Positions 26,662 through 35,306 of a stretch of 64,000 nucleotides of DNA are shown here, one piece after another (the first letter of the stretch is position 1; each line of letters begins with the position of its first letter). The DNA is from Bradyrhizobium uaiense (GTDB lineage Bacteria > Pseudomonadota > Alphaproteobacteria > Rhizobiales > Xanthobacteraceae), in assembly GCF_010811875.1 (NCBI RefSeq), contig NZ_VKHP01000014.1, positions 1 through 64,000 of the forward strand, in the 5' to 3' direction. A program made the translations under genes and the position numbers. The notes beneath the pieces were generated by a model. It searched no databases. It worked only from the letters and a program-made list of their open reading frames with translations, and was not told where the DNA came from.

Positions 26662-27288
26662 TCAGAACGTCGCCGCCATTTCCGCAAGTCGCCGGTGCGC
26701 TGCCTCGCGAGCCGCGCGGATCGGCTCAATGGGCCCGGTGGTCGGGCCGATCGGCACGAGGCGCACGTCATTGATGCCGATGAAGCGCAGCACTTCGCGC
26801 AGATAGGGCGTCGCCATGTCGATGCGGCCGCGGTTCATGCCGGTGACGAAATCGCTGCCGCTGGCCAGAATCACGACCGTCGGGCGGTCCTTGAGCAGCG
26901 GCAGGTAACCCTGCGCCGGGTCGAAGCGAAAAGTCAGCCCGGGCTGGATGATGACGTCGAGCCACTGCTTAAGCTTGTAGGGAATCGAAAAATTCCACAT
27001 TGGCGTCGAGATCAGCACGCGATCGGCCAGCGACAGCCGCAGCGCCAGGCGCTCGGCGACGGCGAAGGCGTCGTGCTGCGAATTGGTGAAGCTCTTGCCG
27101 CCGATCCGGGCGTATTTCGCCTCCAGCAGATAAACCTCGAACTCCGGCAGCGGCTCGCGCCACAGGTTCATCGCGTCGATCTCCCAGTCCGGTCGCGCCT
27201 TGCGGAAGCTCTCCACAAAAACTCGCGCGCCTGCCGCCGATTCCGAATCGAGGCGGGGAGAACAGGCGAGATGCAGCAGCTTCGGCAC
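26662..27288 (-). CDS. FMN-dependent NADH-azoreductase (flavodoxin-fold reductase)
   Basis: 208-residue AzoR/NQO-type flavodoxin-fold reductase. The start LLHLACSPRLDSESAAGARV is the FMN phosphate-binding loop, ISTPMWNFSIPYKLKQWLDV is the conserved substrate/FMN motif and ILASGSDF the third. It transfers two electrons from NAD(P)H to azo dyes or quinones. It is the last gene of the island, 9 bases after the SMP-30/isochorismatase fusion gene, so a quinone or aromatic intermediate may be its substrate. No natural substrate is evident. Confidence 0.85.
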   Translation of the reverse strand: MPKLLHLACSPRLDSESAAGARVFVESFRKARPDWEIDAMNLWREPLPEFEVYLLEAKYARIGGKSFTNSQHDAFAVAERLALRLSLADRVLISTPMWNFSIPYKLKQWLDVIIQPGLTFRFDPAQGYLPLLKDRPTVVILASGSDFVTGMNRGRIDMATPYLREVLRFIGINDVRLVPIGPTTGPIEPIRAAREAAHRRLAEMAATF

Positions 27289-27297
27289 CGCACCTCC

Positions 27298-28872
27298 TCA
27301 GCCGAGCGCCTTGATGACGGTGTCGGCGTTGGTCACCACGGAGACGTTCTGGAGCGCGAAGTTGATCGCGGCGTTGTGCCAGTCGGCGTTCATGGTCGAG
27401 CAGCAATCCTCCGGCACGATCATGAAATAGCCCTTATCGGCGCCGGTGCGCGCGGTGTGCTCGACCGACATGTTGGTCCAGGCCCCGGTGTTGATGATCA
27501 TGTCGCGACCGGTCGCCTTCAGGATGGTCTCGAGTCTTGTGCCTTCCCAGGCACTCATCCGCATCTTCTCGACGACGAAGTCACCCGGACGCGGCTCGAG
27601 CCCCGAGACCGGCGCGGCGCCCCAGCTGCCGCGCACCATCGCCTTGCTGTCGACCAATCCCTCGAACAGCGGTGCGTTCAACGTTACGCCGGGCGCGCCT
27701 GGCTCGACCACGAACCAGACATGGATGATGGCGACGCCGCGCGCACGCGCCGCCTCGGCGACGCGGCGGACATTCTCGACGACATGTTGCTGGCGCGCGT
27801 GATCAGGCGCGCCGGACTCGGCGAATGCACCACCATCCATAATGACGTCGTTCTGCATATCCTGGATGATCATCGCGCAGCGTTGCGGGTCGATCTGCAT
27901 CTCGCCGGCTGCGAGATTGGGCGTGGGCGGGGCGGACGATGCGGCGGCAGTGCTGCCGCGCTTGCCGTTCATATGGGGTTCGTTGCGCGGCCCGACCTTG
28001 GTTGGGATTGCGTAGACCGAATGGGTCGCGGTCAGGTACAGCGTGCGGAAATCGGCGCCGCCCCAGGCGAGGTTGGCGACGAGTTCGGGCAGCCGGACCT
28101 TGCCGAGCAGATCGCCGCCGGGCGAATAGACCCAAACGCCGCCGGGCGCGGTGACCCAGACATTGCCGCGCTGGTCGCACTTCATGCCGTCGGGCAGGCC
28201 GGGCTCGAGCTCGGAACGAATGCCGCTCGCAAATACGCGCGGATTGCCGGGGGAGCCATCGGCATCGACGTCGAAGGCGCGGATCAGCGCCTGCACGGTG
28301 TCGTTGACGTAGAGGATGCGCTCGTCGGGCGAGAAGCACAGCCCGTTCGGTTGCTCGAACAGATAGCGGTCGACCAGCAGCTTCGGCGCGCCGCCGCCGG
28401 GCAACACGCGATAGACGCCCTGGAAGCCGAGCTGGCGCGGCCGCTCGACGCCATAGACCGGCATGCGGCCGTACCAGGGATCGGAGAAATAGATCGCGCC
28501 CGAGGAATGGACGCAGACGTCGTTCGGGCTGTTGAGCTCCTGGTTCTCGTAATGCGAGGCCAGCATCTCACGCCGCCCGTCGGGCCGCTCGCGGATCAGC
28601 GAAGACGTCGCATGCTCGCAGACGATCAGGTTGAGGTCGGCGTCGTAGGTCATGCCGTTGCATTTGTTCGACGGACGCTTGACCTCGACCACGCCGCGCC
28701 GCGCATCCCAGCGCCGGCGCACGTCGCCGGGCATATCGGAGAACAGCAGGAAGTGATCGACCGGGTGCCAGATCGGTCCCTCCGTGAAATCGAAGCCGGT
28801 GCCGACCTGGCCGACCGGCGCGTAGGGATCGATCAGGTCTTCGAACTCCGCGCGCAGCGTGACATGCGTCAT
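27298..28872 (-). CDS. SMP-30/gluconolactonase - isochorismatase-like fusion protein
   Basis: 524-residue two-domain fusion. Residues about 1-300 are an SMP-30/gluconolactonase beta-propeller (TEGPIWHPVDHFLLFSDMPG carrying the metal ligand Glu31, NSPNDVCVHSSG, YVNDTVQ, GLPDGMKCD), which opens lactones. Residues about 300-325 are a Ser/Ala/Pro linker. Residues 326-524 are an isochorismatase-like cysteine-hydrolase fold with Asp338 (QDMQND) and Lys436 (VVEKMRMSAW), but the nucleophile position in TGAWTNMSVEHT holds Ser469 where the family usually has Cys (TNVCV). The second domain may be a serine variant or non-hydrolytic. Fusion implies two successive steps on one molecule. Confidence 0.82.
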   Translation of the reverse strand: MTHVTLRAEFEDLIDPYAPVGQVGTGFDFTEGPIWHPVDHFLLFSDMPGDVRRRWDARRGVVEVKRPSNKCNGMTYDADLNLIVCEHATSSLIRERPDGRREMLASHYENQELNSPNDVCVHSSGAIYFSDPWYGRMPVYGVERPRQLGFQGVYRVLPGGGAPKLLVDRYLFEQPNGLCFSPDERILYVNDTVQALIRAFDVDADGSPGNPRVFASGIRSELEPGLPDGMKCDQRGNVWVTAPGGVWVYSPGGDLLGKVRLPELVANLAWGGADFRTLYLTATHSVYAIPTKVGPRNEPHMNGKRGSTAAASSAPPTPNLAAGEMQIDPQRCAMIIQDMQNDVIMDGGAFAESGAPDHARQQHVVENVRRVAEAARARGVAIIHVWFVVEPGAPGVTLNAPLFEGLVDSKAMVRGSWGAAPVSGLEPRPGDFVVEKMRMSAWEGTRLETILKATGRDMIINTGAWTNMSVEHTARTGADKGYFMIVPEDCCSTMNADWHNAAINFALQNVSVVTNADTVIKALG

Positions 28873-28889
28873 CGCGTTCGTCCTCGTTG

Positions 28890-29738
28890 TTACGCCGGGA
28901 ACCAGCTGCGCTGCGGCAGGCTCTGCACGACGGGCCCGGGCACCTGGTCGTGCAGGCGGCCAACCACCGTGCCGCCCTCGATCTTGGCCGGGCGATCGTG
29001 CACCGGAAGCAGATAACGCGAGCTGGAGAGCAGCTTCTTGATTGCGGCCTTCTCGGCCCGCTTGCTGGTGCCGTGATTGCCGGTGGTGCGCGGTTCAGCG
29101 TCCTGGATCTCGTTGAACGGCGTGACGATCTGATCGTTGAAGTCATAGATCACGTCGCCGCAGATCGTCGCGATCCCGTCGGCGGTGTGGACGTGGATGT
29201 TCATCGAGCCCTCGGTATGGGCGTTGGCGGCGTCGCAATAGACGCCGGGCATTAGCTCGACCGGACCTGTGATTTCGAGGTCGAGGAAGCGCAGCGCACT
29301 CTTGGTGTGCAGGCGGTCGATCAGATGCTTGATGTCTGGCGCCGGATATTGCGGGTGCATCAGCCCGGAGACGGAGTATTCCAGCTCCTTGCGGTTGACC
29401 ACGACGGTGGTGTTCATCGGAAACAGGTCGTCCTTGCCGGCATGGTCGATGTGCAGATGGGTGTGGCAGACGAAGCGGACGTCGCCCATCCGCACGCCGT
29501 GGCGGGCGAGCTGGTTCTCGATCATGTTCTCGTGGAACTGGAGGCCGCGCATGCCGAGCGTCTCCATGATCTGGTTGGAGCGGTAGCCGGTATCGACCAG
29601 AACAGGATAGGGGCCGCCGAGGATCAGGAAGCCGAGCGTCAGCACGCGGCGGGTGCGGCCGCAATTGTGCCCGAGCACCAGGAAGCTCGATTCCAGCTCG
29701 ATATCGCCATAGTCCAGGATCTTGATCTCCAACGGCAT
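28890..29738 (-). CDS. Metallo-beta-lactamase-fold hydrolase of the N-acyl homoserine lactonase family
   Basis: 282-residue enzyme with the dizinc motif HTHLHIDHAG (residues 92-101; His94, His96, Asp98, His99), a later His in NAHTEGSMNIHV and Asp in ICGDVIYD. It resembles AhlD/AttM-type acyl-homoserine lactonases, yet several relatives act on other lactones. In this operon a role in opening a pathway lactone is at least as likely as quorum quenching. Gap of 17 bases to the fusion gene after it. Confidence 0.8.
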   Translation of the reverse strand: MPLEIKILDYGDIELESSFLVLGHNCGRTRRVLTLGFLILGGPYPVLVDTGYRSNQIMETLGMRGLQFHENMIENQLARHGVRMGDVRFVCHTHLHIDHAGKDDLFPMNTTVVVNRKELEYSVSGLMHPQYPAPDIKHLIDRLHTKSALRFLDLEITGPVELMPGVYCDAANAHTEGSMNIHVHTADGIATICGDVIYDFNDQIVTPFNEIQDAEPRTTGNHGTSKRAEKAAIKKLLSSSRYLLPVHDRPAKIEGGTVVGRLHDQVPGPVVQSLPQRSWFPA

Positions 29739-29789
29739 CGCTCTCCCTCCAAATTCGTGTTCGTTGTCGTGTCCGTGCTCGCGGCGCAG

Positions 29790-30680
29790 CTATGGCCCCA
29801 GCCGATAAACCCGCGCCGCCGTTGTGCTGAAGATTGCTTCGCGCTGCCATGGGCTGAGCCGCTCGGCGGCTGCCTTGAAGGCGTCGATGAGATCGCGGTA
29901 GCTGGTCCACAGCTTCTCGATCGGAAAGTTGGAGCCGAACAGGCAGCGGTCCGCGCCGAAGGTCGCAACCGTATCGGTCACGATGCCGGCGATATGCGCG
30001 GCATCGTTGCGGTGGATGAAGGTGCCGAGCCCGGACAGCTTGGATACCACGTTGGGGCATTGCGCGAGCCGCGCCATGCCGGCGCGCCAGGCGGCGCGGC
30101 CTTGCGGCGACAGATCCTCCAGCATGCCGGCATGCTGCAGAATGAACGTCACGGCAGGGCAGGCTTCCGCGAGGCCTGCCGCATCGGCCATCTGCGACCC
30201 GAACACCTGCAAGTCGAAGCTCCAGCCATAGTCGGCGAGGTGGCCGACATTGCGCCGGATCACGGGATCGGTGCAGAGATCGGGACGCGCCGCGAAGCGG
30301 TAGAGCGGGTTCTCGTGCCAGTGCAGCTGCATGCGCACCCCGCGCACCAGCGGATAGCGTTTCAGGCGATCGAGCTGCGGCCGGACGTCGTCTACGGAGA
30401 AATCGGCATAGGCGACGAGCGCGTGCGGCCAGCCGTGCGCGTCGGCGGTCTGCTGCACCCAGGCCGCCTCATCCTCGAATTGGCCGTTCGGCCAGTTGGT
30501 CTGGACATAGACCGAACGGGTGACGCCGGTGCCCCTGAGGTCGTCGAGATATTCCTCAATCGGATAGTCGCGGCGGATCGGCTCGTAGGGGCCGAAGATG
30601 CGCGGCTGCATCGGGCCGGACAGCCAGGCGAGATCAGCCTGACGCCAGATGTGATGATGTCCGTCGACGATGCCGGTCAC
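29790..30680 (-). CDS. Amidohydrolase_2-family hydrolase
   Basis: 296-residue TIM-barrel metal hydrolase. IVDGHHHIWRQADLAWLSGP at the N-terminus holds the metal His pair; GVRMQLHWHEN, FILQHAGM and CLFGSNFPIEKL are further family motifs. The family includes 2-pyrone-4,6-dicarboxylate lactonase and gamma-resorcylate-type decarboxylases, so it may hydrolyse a lactone or decarboxylate an aromatic acid. It overlaps the VWA gene by 4 bases. Confidence 0.82.
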   Translation of the reverse strand: MTGIVDGHHHIWRQADLAWLSGPMQPRIFGPYEPIRRDYPIEEYLDDLRGTGVTRSVYVQTNWPNGQFEDEAAWVQQTADAHGWPHALVAYADFSVDDVRPQLDRLKRYPLVRGVRMQLHWHENPLYRFAARPDLCTDPVIRRNVGHLADYGWSFDLQVFGSQMADAAGLAEACPAVTFILQHAGMLEDLSPQGRAAWRAGMARLAQCPNVVSKLSGLGTFIHRNDAAHIAGIVTDTVATFGADRCLFGSNFPIEKLWTSYRDLIDAFKAAAERLSPWQREAIFSTTAARVYRLGP

Positions 30681-31795
30681 GCAGCTCTCCTTGTTGCAAG
30701 CGACAGCAGGTGCGCAACGACAGCCGCGCTCGATCCGCCGTCCACGAGATCGTCGACGAAGCGCTGGATCGCGATCAGCGCCTCGGTTTGCGGCACGAAG
30801 CCGGGCGCAGTCGCGAGCGGCGTCAGCCAGCTGACGCGCCAGGCCCGGCGCGTCAGCTTTGCCACCGCATCGCGCAGCGCGGCCGGATCGCCGCGCTCAA
30901 GGCCGTCGGAAACGATCACGACCGCCGCGCCGCGGGCATATCCGCCGAACCGCGGCACGGCGAGGAACGCCTGCAGCGCGTCGCCAATCCTTGTGCCGCC
31001 GTCCCAGTCGCTGACCAGGAACGACGTTGCATTCAACGCCTGCTCGCGGCGCTTCAGCCGCAGCGACGGCGTCACGCGGGTCAGCCTTGTGCCGAAGGTG
31101 AAGACCTCGACATTGCCGGCCGCCTGCACCAGCACATGGGCGAGCCGCATGTTCTCCTCGGTGCGCGCCTTCATCGAGCCGGAGACGTCGATCAGGAACA
31201 GGATCTTGCGCGGGCGCTGGCGGCGGCGCATCCGGCCGAGCCGCAACACTTCGCCGTCGTTGCGCACGCTCTCGCGGAGCGTGCGGCGCAGGTCGGCGAA
31301 CGGGCCAGAGCGCGCGCGGCGCCGCCGGTGGCCGCGCCGCCGCGGCAGCCGTTTTGCCGCTTCGCGCGACAGTTTTCGCAGCGGATCGCTGGTGGCTGTC
31401 TGCGCAAAGCGGCGCTCGACCAGCGCCTCGGCCCGCGCCGCCGCGAGGCCGGATTCGTTGGCTTCGTCGGCGAGCGGCGGCTCGTCCTCGCCACGGCCTT
31501 CCTCCTGCAGGCGGACGGTCTCCTCGTCTTCGCCCTCGGCCTGCTCGATCGCCTCGGCGCCGCGGAAATGAATGTCGAACAGCCGGTCATACGTCGCGCG
31601 GCGCTCGGGCGGCGGCGCCAGCGTGGCAAGCCCGGCCCGGCGGATATGCTCCAGGCTCCTGGGCCCAAGCAGTCCGATCGCCGCCAAAAAGCTCGTCGTC
31701 TGCTCCGGCGCGACGGAGAAGCCGTTGGCGCGCAGCAATGCGACAAAGGTGACGAAGATCCGCGCGGCGCGCGGCAGCTTGAGATCGTCGCTCAC
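30677..31795 (-). CDS. CoxE-like VWA-domain protein
   Basis: 372-residue VWA protein of the CoxE type. Residues about 1-190 are helical with a basic, Glu-rich middle (EDEETVRLQEEG and PRRRGHRRRRARSG). The VWA fold begins at about 198 with the metal-ion site DVSGS (203-207) in LFLIDVSGSMKARTEENM. CoxE and the MoxR ATPase next to it help insert or mature the Mo-S-Cu or Mo cofactor of molybdenum hydroxylases. It overlaps moxR by 4 bases and the amidohydrolase gene by 4. Confidence 0.87.
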   Translation of the reverse strand: MSDDLKLPRAARIFVTFVALLRANGFSVAPEQTTSFLAAIGLLGPRSLEHIRRAGLATLAPPPERRATYDRLFDIHFRGAEAIEQAEGEDEETVRLQEEGRGEDEPPLADEANESGLAAARAEALVERRFAQTATSDPLRKLSREAAKRLPRRRGHRRRRARSGPFADLRRTLRESVRNDGEVLRLGRMRRRQRPRKILFLIDVSGSMKARTEENMRLAHVLVQAAGNVEVFTFGTRLTRVTPSLRLKRREQALNATSFLVSDWDGGTRIGDALQAFLAVPRFGGYARGAAVVIVSDGLERGDPAALRDAVAKLTRRAWRVSWLTPLATAPGFVPQTEALIAIQRFVDDLVDGGSSAAVVAHLLSLATRRAA

Positions 31796-32673
31796 GCGGC
31801 TGCCTCCGCGATGATCGCATCGAGCCGCGGCGAGATGAAATGCAGATCCTCTTCGTCCTTCAGCGCGACGCCGATCGAGCGCTTGAACGCGTCAGGCCAG
31901 CGCGCGCCGCCCTTGTTGAGCAGGGTTGCGGCCTCTGCCCAGTCGACGGCTTCAGCGATGCCTGGGGCCTTGCTGAGCGGCTCGCGGCGCAGCCGGCCGA
32001 CGGCAGCGACCACGGCGCGGGCAGTGGCCTCGGCGACGCTTGACGCGCGCATCATCACGATCCGTGCCTCGCGCTCGGCATTCGGATAGTCGATCCAGTG
32101 ATACACACAGCGCCGCCGCAGCGCCTCGTGCAGGTCGCGGGTCCGGTTCGAGGTCAGCACCACGACGGGATGCTCGGCAGCGCGGATGGTGCCGCGCTCG
32201 GGGATCGAGATCTGGAAGTCGGAGAGGAATTCGAGCAGGAATGCCTCGAACTCCTGATCGGCGCGGTCGATTTCGTCGATCAGCAGCACGGTCGCATCAG
32301 GTGCGCGCAGTGCCGCGAGCATCGGACGTTCGATCAGGAACGACTCGCCATAGATGTCGATGCTCTCCTCGCCGGCCTGCCGGATCGCCAGCATCTGGCG
32401 CGGATAGTTCCATTCATAGAGTGCGGCGGCCGCGTCGATGCCCTCATAGCATTGCAGACGGATCAGCTTGCGGCCGAGCACGGCGGCGATGGCTTTGGCG
32501 GCTTCGGTCTTGCCGACACCTGGCGCGCCCTCGAGCAGCAGCGGCTTGCCGAGCGCGAGCGAGAGATAGGAGGCGGTCGCGATGCCATCGTCGGCAAGGT
32601 AATAGGCCGCGCGCAGCGCTTTCTCCAGCGCCTCGGGGCTGTCGATGCCGACGATGTTGCTGCGGACCGGCAT
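31792..32673 (-). CDS. MoxR-family AAA+ ATPase (CoxD-like)
   Basis: 293-residue AAA+ chaperone. Walker A GAPGVGKT (49-56), Walker B VLLIDEIDRAD, sensor LTSNRTRDLHEALRRRC. In cox operons CoxD is an ATPase that assembles the active site of CO dehydrogenase; MoxR/VWA pairs do likewise for other enzymes. It sits between the split large subunit and the VWA gene, as in coxLDE. Nine-base gap to the gene before it. Confidence 0.88.
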   Translation of the reverse strand: MPVRSNIVGIDSPEALEKALRAAYYLADDGIATASYLSLALGKPLLLEGAPGVGKTEAAKAIAAVLGRKLIRLQCYEGIDAAAALYEWNYPRQMLAIRQAGEESIDIYGESFLIERPMLAALRAPDATVLLIDEIDRADQEFEAFLLEFLSDFQISIPERGTIRAAEHPVVVLTSNRTRDLHEALRRRCVYHWIDYPNAEREARIVMMRASSVAEATARAVVAAVGRLRREPLSKAPGIAEAVDWAEAATLLNKGGARWPDAFKRSIGVALKDEEDLHFISPRLDAIIAEAAA

Positions 32674-32682
32674 GAAGCGACC

Positions 32683-33705
32683 TCAGCGCCGCGGCTGCGG
32701 CCGCGCGCCGCCCTGTGCGCGGATCGCGCGCAACACCTTCTCCGGCGTGATCGGCAGGTCGTCGATCCGGACGCCGACCGCGTTGAAGATCGCGTTCGCG
32801 ACGGCCGGCAGCACCGGATTGGCGCACATCTCTCCCGGTCCCTTGGCGCCGAACGGGCCGTCGGGGGCGGGGCGTTCCAGCACAGCGATATCGTGCGGAC
32901 AGATGTCGCCCGGCCCCGGCATCAGATATTCGACGAAATCGCGTGGGCCGTGCACCGGCTCCGGATAATAGGGCTCCGGCGTCTCGTAGAGCGCGTGGCT
33001 GACGCCCATCCAGGCGCCGCCGACCAGCTGCTGCTCGACCAGCCGCGGATTGAGCGCGCGGCCGAGCTCATAGGCCGAGTCCATCCTGACCATGTCGACC
33101 TCCCCGGTCTCGTCGTCGACCTCGACCTCGGCGACCAGGCAGGCGTGAGCGTAACATGTCGCCGGCGACATCTCGCCGGTCTCTGGGTCGACGTCGGACA
33201 GCGGCACCAGGAAGATGCCGCGGCCGGAGATCGTCTTGCCTTGCTTGAACTGCGCCGCGATCGCGACGTCCTTGGTCGAGATCGAGCGATGCGGCGCGCC
33301 CTTGACGTGGATATTACCGCGACCGTCGGTCTCAAGGTCGGCAGCATTCACCTCAAGCTCCTCGGCGGCCGCCTCCATCATCACGCCGCGCGCCTCCCGC
33401 GCCGCCGCCATCACGGCATTGCCGACGCGATGCGTACCGCGCGAAGCGAACGAGCCCATGCAATGCGGGCCGGTGTCCGAGTCGGCGGTGTCGACATAGA
33501 CGTCCTCGACCGGCACGCCGAGCGTTTCGGCACAGATCTGCCGCGTCACCGACTTCATGCCCTGGCCGAGGTCGATCGAGGACAGCGCGACCGTGAACTT
33601 GCCGCTCGGATTGGAATGCACCAGCGCCTGGCTCGGGTCGCCGCCGAGATTCATGCCGATGGGATAGTTGACCGACGCGATGCCGCGTCCGCGATGCCTT
33701 GTCAT
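32683..33705 (-). CDS. Molybdenum hydroxylase large subunit, C-terminal half (separate gene)
   Basis: 340-residue protein matching only the C-terminal half of the CoxL/xanthine-dehydrogenase Mo-binding subunit. It has IDLGQGMKSVTRQICAE (44-60) and GAKGPGEMCANPVLPAVANA (286-305) with the catalytic Glu292. The Mo motifs of the N-terminal half are encoded by the upstream gene. The ATG lies two bases after that gene's stop codon, and AGGAGG (inside the upstream gene's last codons) gives a strong ribosome site. The arrangement therefore looks like a real two-gene split, not a sequencing frameshift. Nicotinate dehydrogenase of Eubacterium barkeri has a comparably split Mo subunit. Confidence 0.87.
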   Translation of the reverse strand: MTRHRGRGIASVNYPIGMNLGGDPSQALVHSNPSGKFTVALSSIDLGQGMKSVTRQICAETLGVPVEDVYVDTADSDTGPHCMGSFASRGTHRVGNAVMAAAREARGVMMEAAAEELEVNAADLETDGRGNIHVKGAPHRSISTKDVAIAAQFKQGKTISGRGIFLVPLSDVDPETGEMSPATCYAHACLVAEVEVDDETGEVDMVRMDSAYELGRALNPRLVEQQLVGGAWMGVSHALYETPEPYYPEPVHGPRDFVEYLMPGPGDICPHDIAVLERPAPDGPFGAKGPGEMCANPVLPAVANAIFNAVGVRIDDLPITPEKVLRAIRAQGGARPQPRR

Positions 33706-33707
33706 GG

Positions 33708-35294
33708 TCAGCGCCTCCTGGTGCCGAAGACGGATGAGAAGCGGGTGGCGCCATGCGACGGCGCGCTCGGCCGCGGCGGCGAGGGCGGTGCCGGCGGAGG
33801 AGGCGGTGGCGGCGGCTCGCGGCTCGCGGCCGGCGCGCGGTCATATGTCGTGCGCTGCTGCGACGCTGTCACAGGCGGCGCATGCGTCTCACGCGGGGTC
33901 GGCGTCACGGCGGCACGCGCGCCGCCGCCATCCTTGCGCGACGACATCCGCTTGAAGTCCTCACGGAGCGGCCATTTCGCCTTCTCGGCGGCGACCTGCA
34001 CGCATTCGATCAGCGCGGTGTTCTTGGCCTCGCGGCGGTGCGCCTTCACGTCGCCGTCGCGATAGGCATTGAGGATCCGGAACTCCATCGGGTCCATGCC
34101 GACGAGATGGGCGAGCTTGTCCATCTGGCATTCGATCGCAAAATCCATCGCGGTGACGCCGAAGCCGCGCATCGCGGTCGCGGGTGTGCGGTTGGTGAAG
34201 ACGCAGTAGACGTCGCCATGGACATTCGGGATCGTGTAGGGGCCGGGCAGGTGCGCGGCGCATTTCACCGCCGCATAGCTCGACAGCCGCGTATAAGCGC
34301 CGCTGTCGAAATAGGCGCGCACCTTGCGGGCGACGACGCGGCCGTCGCGCATCACGCCGTCCTTGATGTAGATGCGCTCGGCGCCGCGCGGCGGGCCGTA
34401 TTGCATCTCCTCCTCGCGCCCGAACACGTAGCGCACCGGCCGTCCGGTCAACATCGCGCCCAGAATGCAGAGCGGCTCGGTCAGGGTATCGACCTTGCCG
34501 CCGAACCCGCCGCCGACCGTGCCGCCGATGAAGTGGAAGGTGTTGGAGGGCACGTCGAGGATCTTGGCGCAGGTGTCGACCGAGAAGAACAACGCCTGCG
34601 TCGAGGTGTAGACGATGAAGCGACCGTTGGTGTCGGGCGCTGCGATCGAACCGTTGGTCTCGGTCGGGGCGTGCTCGATCGGCGACATCTGGTAGCGTTG
34701 CTCCAGCACATGGTCGGCTGTGGCCAGCGCGCGGTCAGCGTCACCGAAGCGCAGCTGCTGGCGATCATAGGTCTCGTGATAGGTGAAGGTGTTCTTCGGA
34801 TAGACCTCGTTGACCACGGGCGCGCCCGGCTTCAGTGCGTCCTCGACATCGAACACCGCCGGCAGCGACTCATAGTCGATCTTGACCTTTGCAATCGCTT
34901 CAAAGGCTTCGCGCGGGCTGTCGGCGACGATGGCGACGATCGGCTCGCCCTTGTAGCGCACCTTGTCGACCGCGAGCGACGGTTCGTCGTCCTTGCCGAA
35001 ATTGATCAGGCTGAGCAGCGTGTTCAGGTTGCGCGGCACGTCGGAGGCGCGGATCACCCGCCGCACGCCCTGCGACCGCTCGGCCTCCGAGGTGTCGATG
35101 CGGCGCAGTCTTGCATGAGGATGCGCGCTGCGGACCACCTTCAGATGCAGCATGCCCTGCAGCTTGTGATCGTCGAAATAGGGCGAGGTGCCGGTGACAT
35201 GGCCGAGCATGTCCTGGCGCTGCGTGCCCTTGCCGATCTCCTTCAGATTGTCGTCGCGTTCGTCGGCGAAAATGTCTTTGCGCAATTCCAGCAT
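33708..35294 (-). CDS. Molybdenum hydroxylase large subunit, N-terminal half with proline-rich tail
   Basis: 528-residue protein. Residues about 1-442 match the N-terminal half of the xanthine-dehydrogenase/CoxL family: GEPIVAIVADSPREA (116-130), the Mo-cofactor loop GGTVGGGFGGKVD (257-269) and the active-site loop TPATAMRGFG. This loop differs from AYXCSFR, the mark of true (form I) CO dehydrogenase. Residues 443-528 are an extra Arg/Ser/Pro tail with eight consecutive prolines (494-501), a likely flexible tether. The stop is followed at two bases by the gene for the missing C-terminal half. Gap of 12 bases from the iron-sulfur subunit gene. Confidence 0.87.
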   Translation of the reverse strand: MLELRKDIFADERDDNLKEIGKGTQRQDMLGHVTGTSPYFDDHKLQGMLHLKVVRSAHPHARLRRIDTSEAERSQGVRRVIRASDVPRNLNTLLSLINFGKDDEPSLAVDKVRYKGEPIVAIVADSPREAFEAIAKVKIDYESLPAVFDVEDALKPGAPVVNEVYPKNTFTYHETYDRQQLRFGDADRALATADHVLEQRYQMSPIEHAPTETNGSIAAPDTNGRFIVYTSTQALFFSVDTCAKILDVPSNTFHFIGGTVGGGFGGKVDTLTEPLCILGAMLTGRPVRYVFGREEEMQYGPPRGAERIYIKDGVMRDGRVVARKVRAYFDSGAYTRLSSYAAVKCAAHLPGPYTIPNVHGDVYCVFTNRTPATAMRGFGVTAMDFAIECQMDKLAHLVGMDPMEFRILNAYRDGDVKAHRREAKNTALIECVQVAAEKAKWPLREDFKRMSSRKDGGGARAAVTPTPRETHAPPVTASQQRTTYDRAPAASREPPPPPPPPAPPSPPRPSAPSHGATRFSSVFGTRRR

Positions 35295-35306
35295 GGCACT
35301 GTTTCC

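Noticed and set aside
26518..29016. A very long plus-strand open frame (over 800 codons) opposite the azoreductase and fusion genes
   Set aside because: It mirrors the GC-rich third-position bias of the minus-strand genes; its translation is Arg/His/Asp-rich with no family motif, while the minus strand has intact domains and ribosome sites.
28890..29738. Quorum-quenching AHL lactonase as the sure function
   Set aside because: The dizinc motif is shared by lactonases of other substrates and the operon is catabolic, so the signal-degrading role was not assumed.
33690..33720. Frameshift error as the cause of the split Mo subunit
   Set aside because: A strong AGGAGG site and an ATG two bases after the stop, plus a long unrelated proline-rich tail on the first half, argue for a real gene split; raw reads would still be needed to exclude error.
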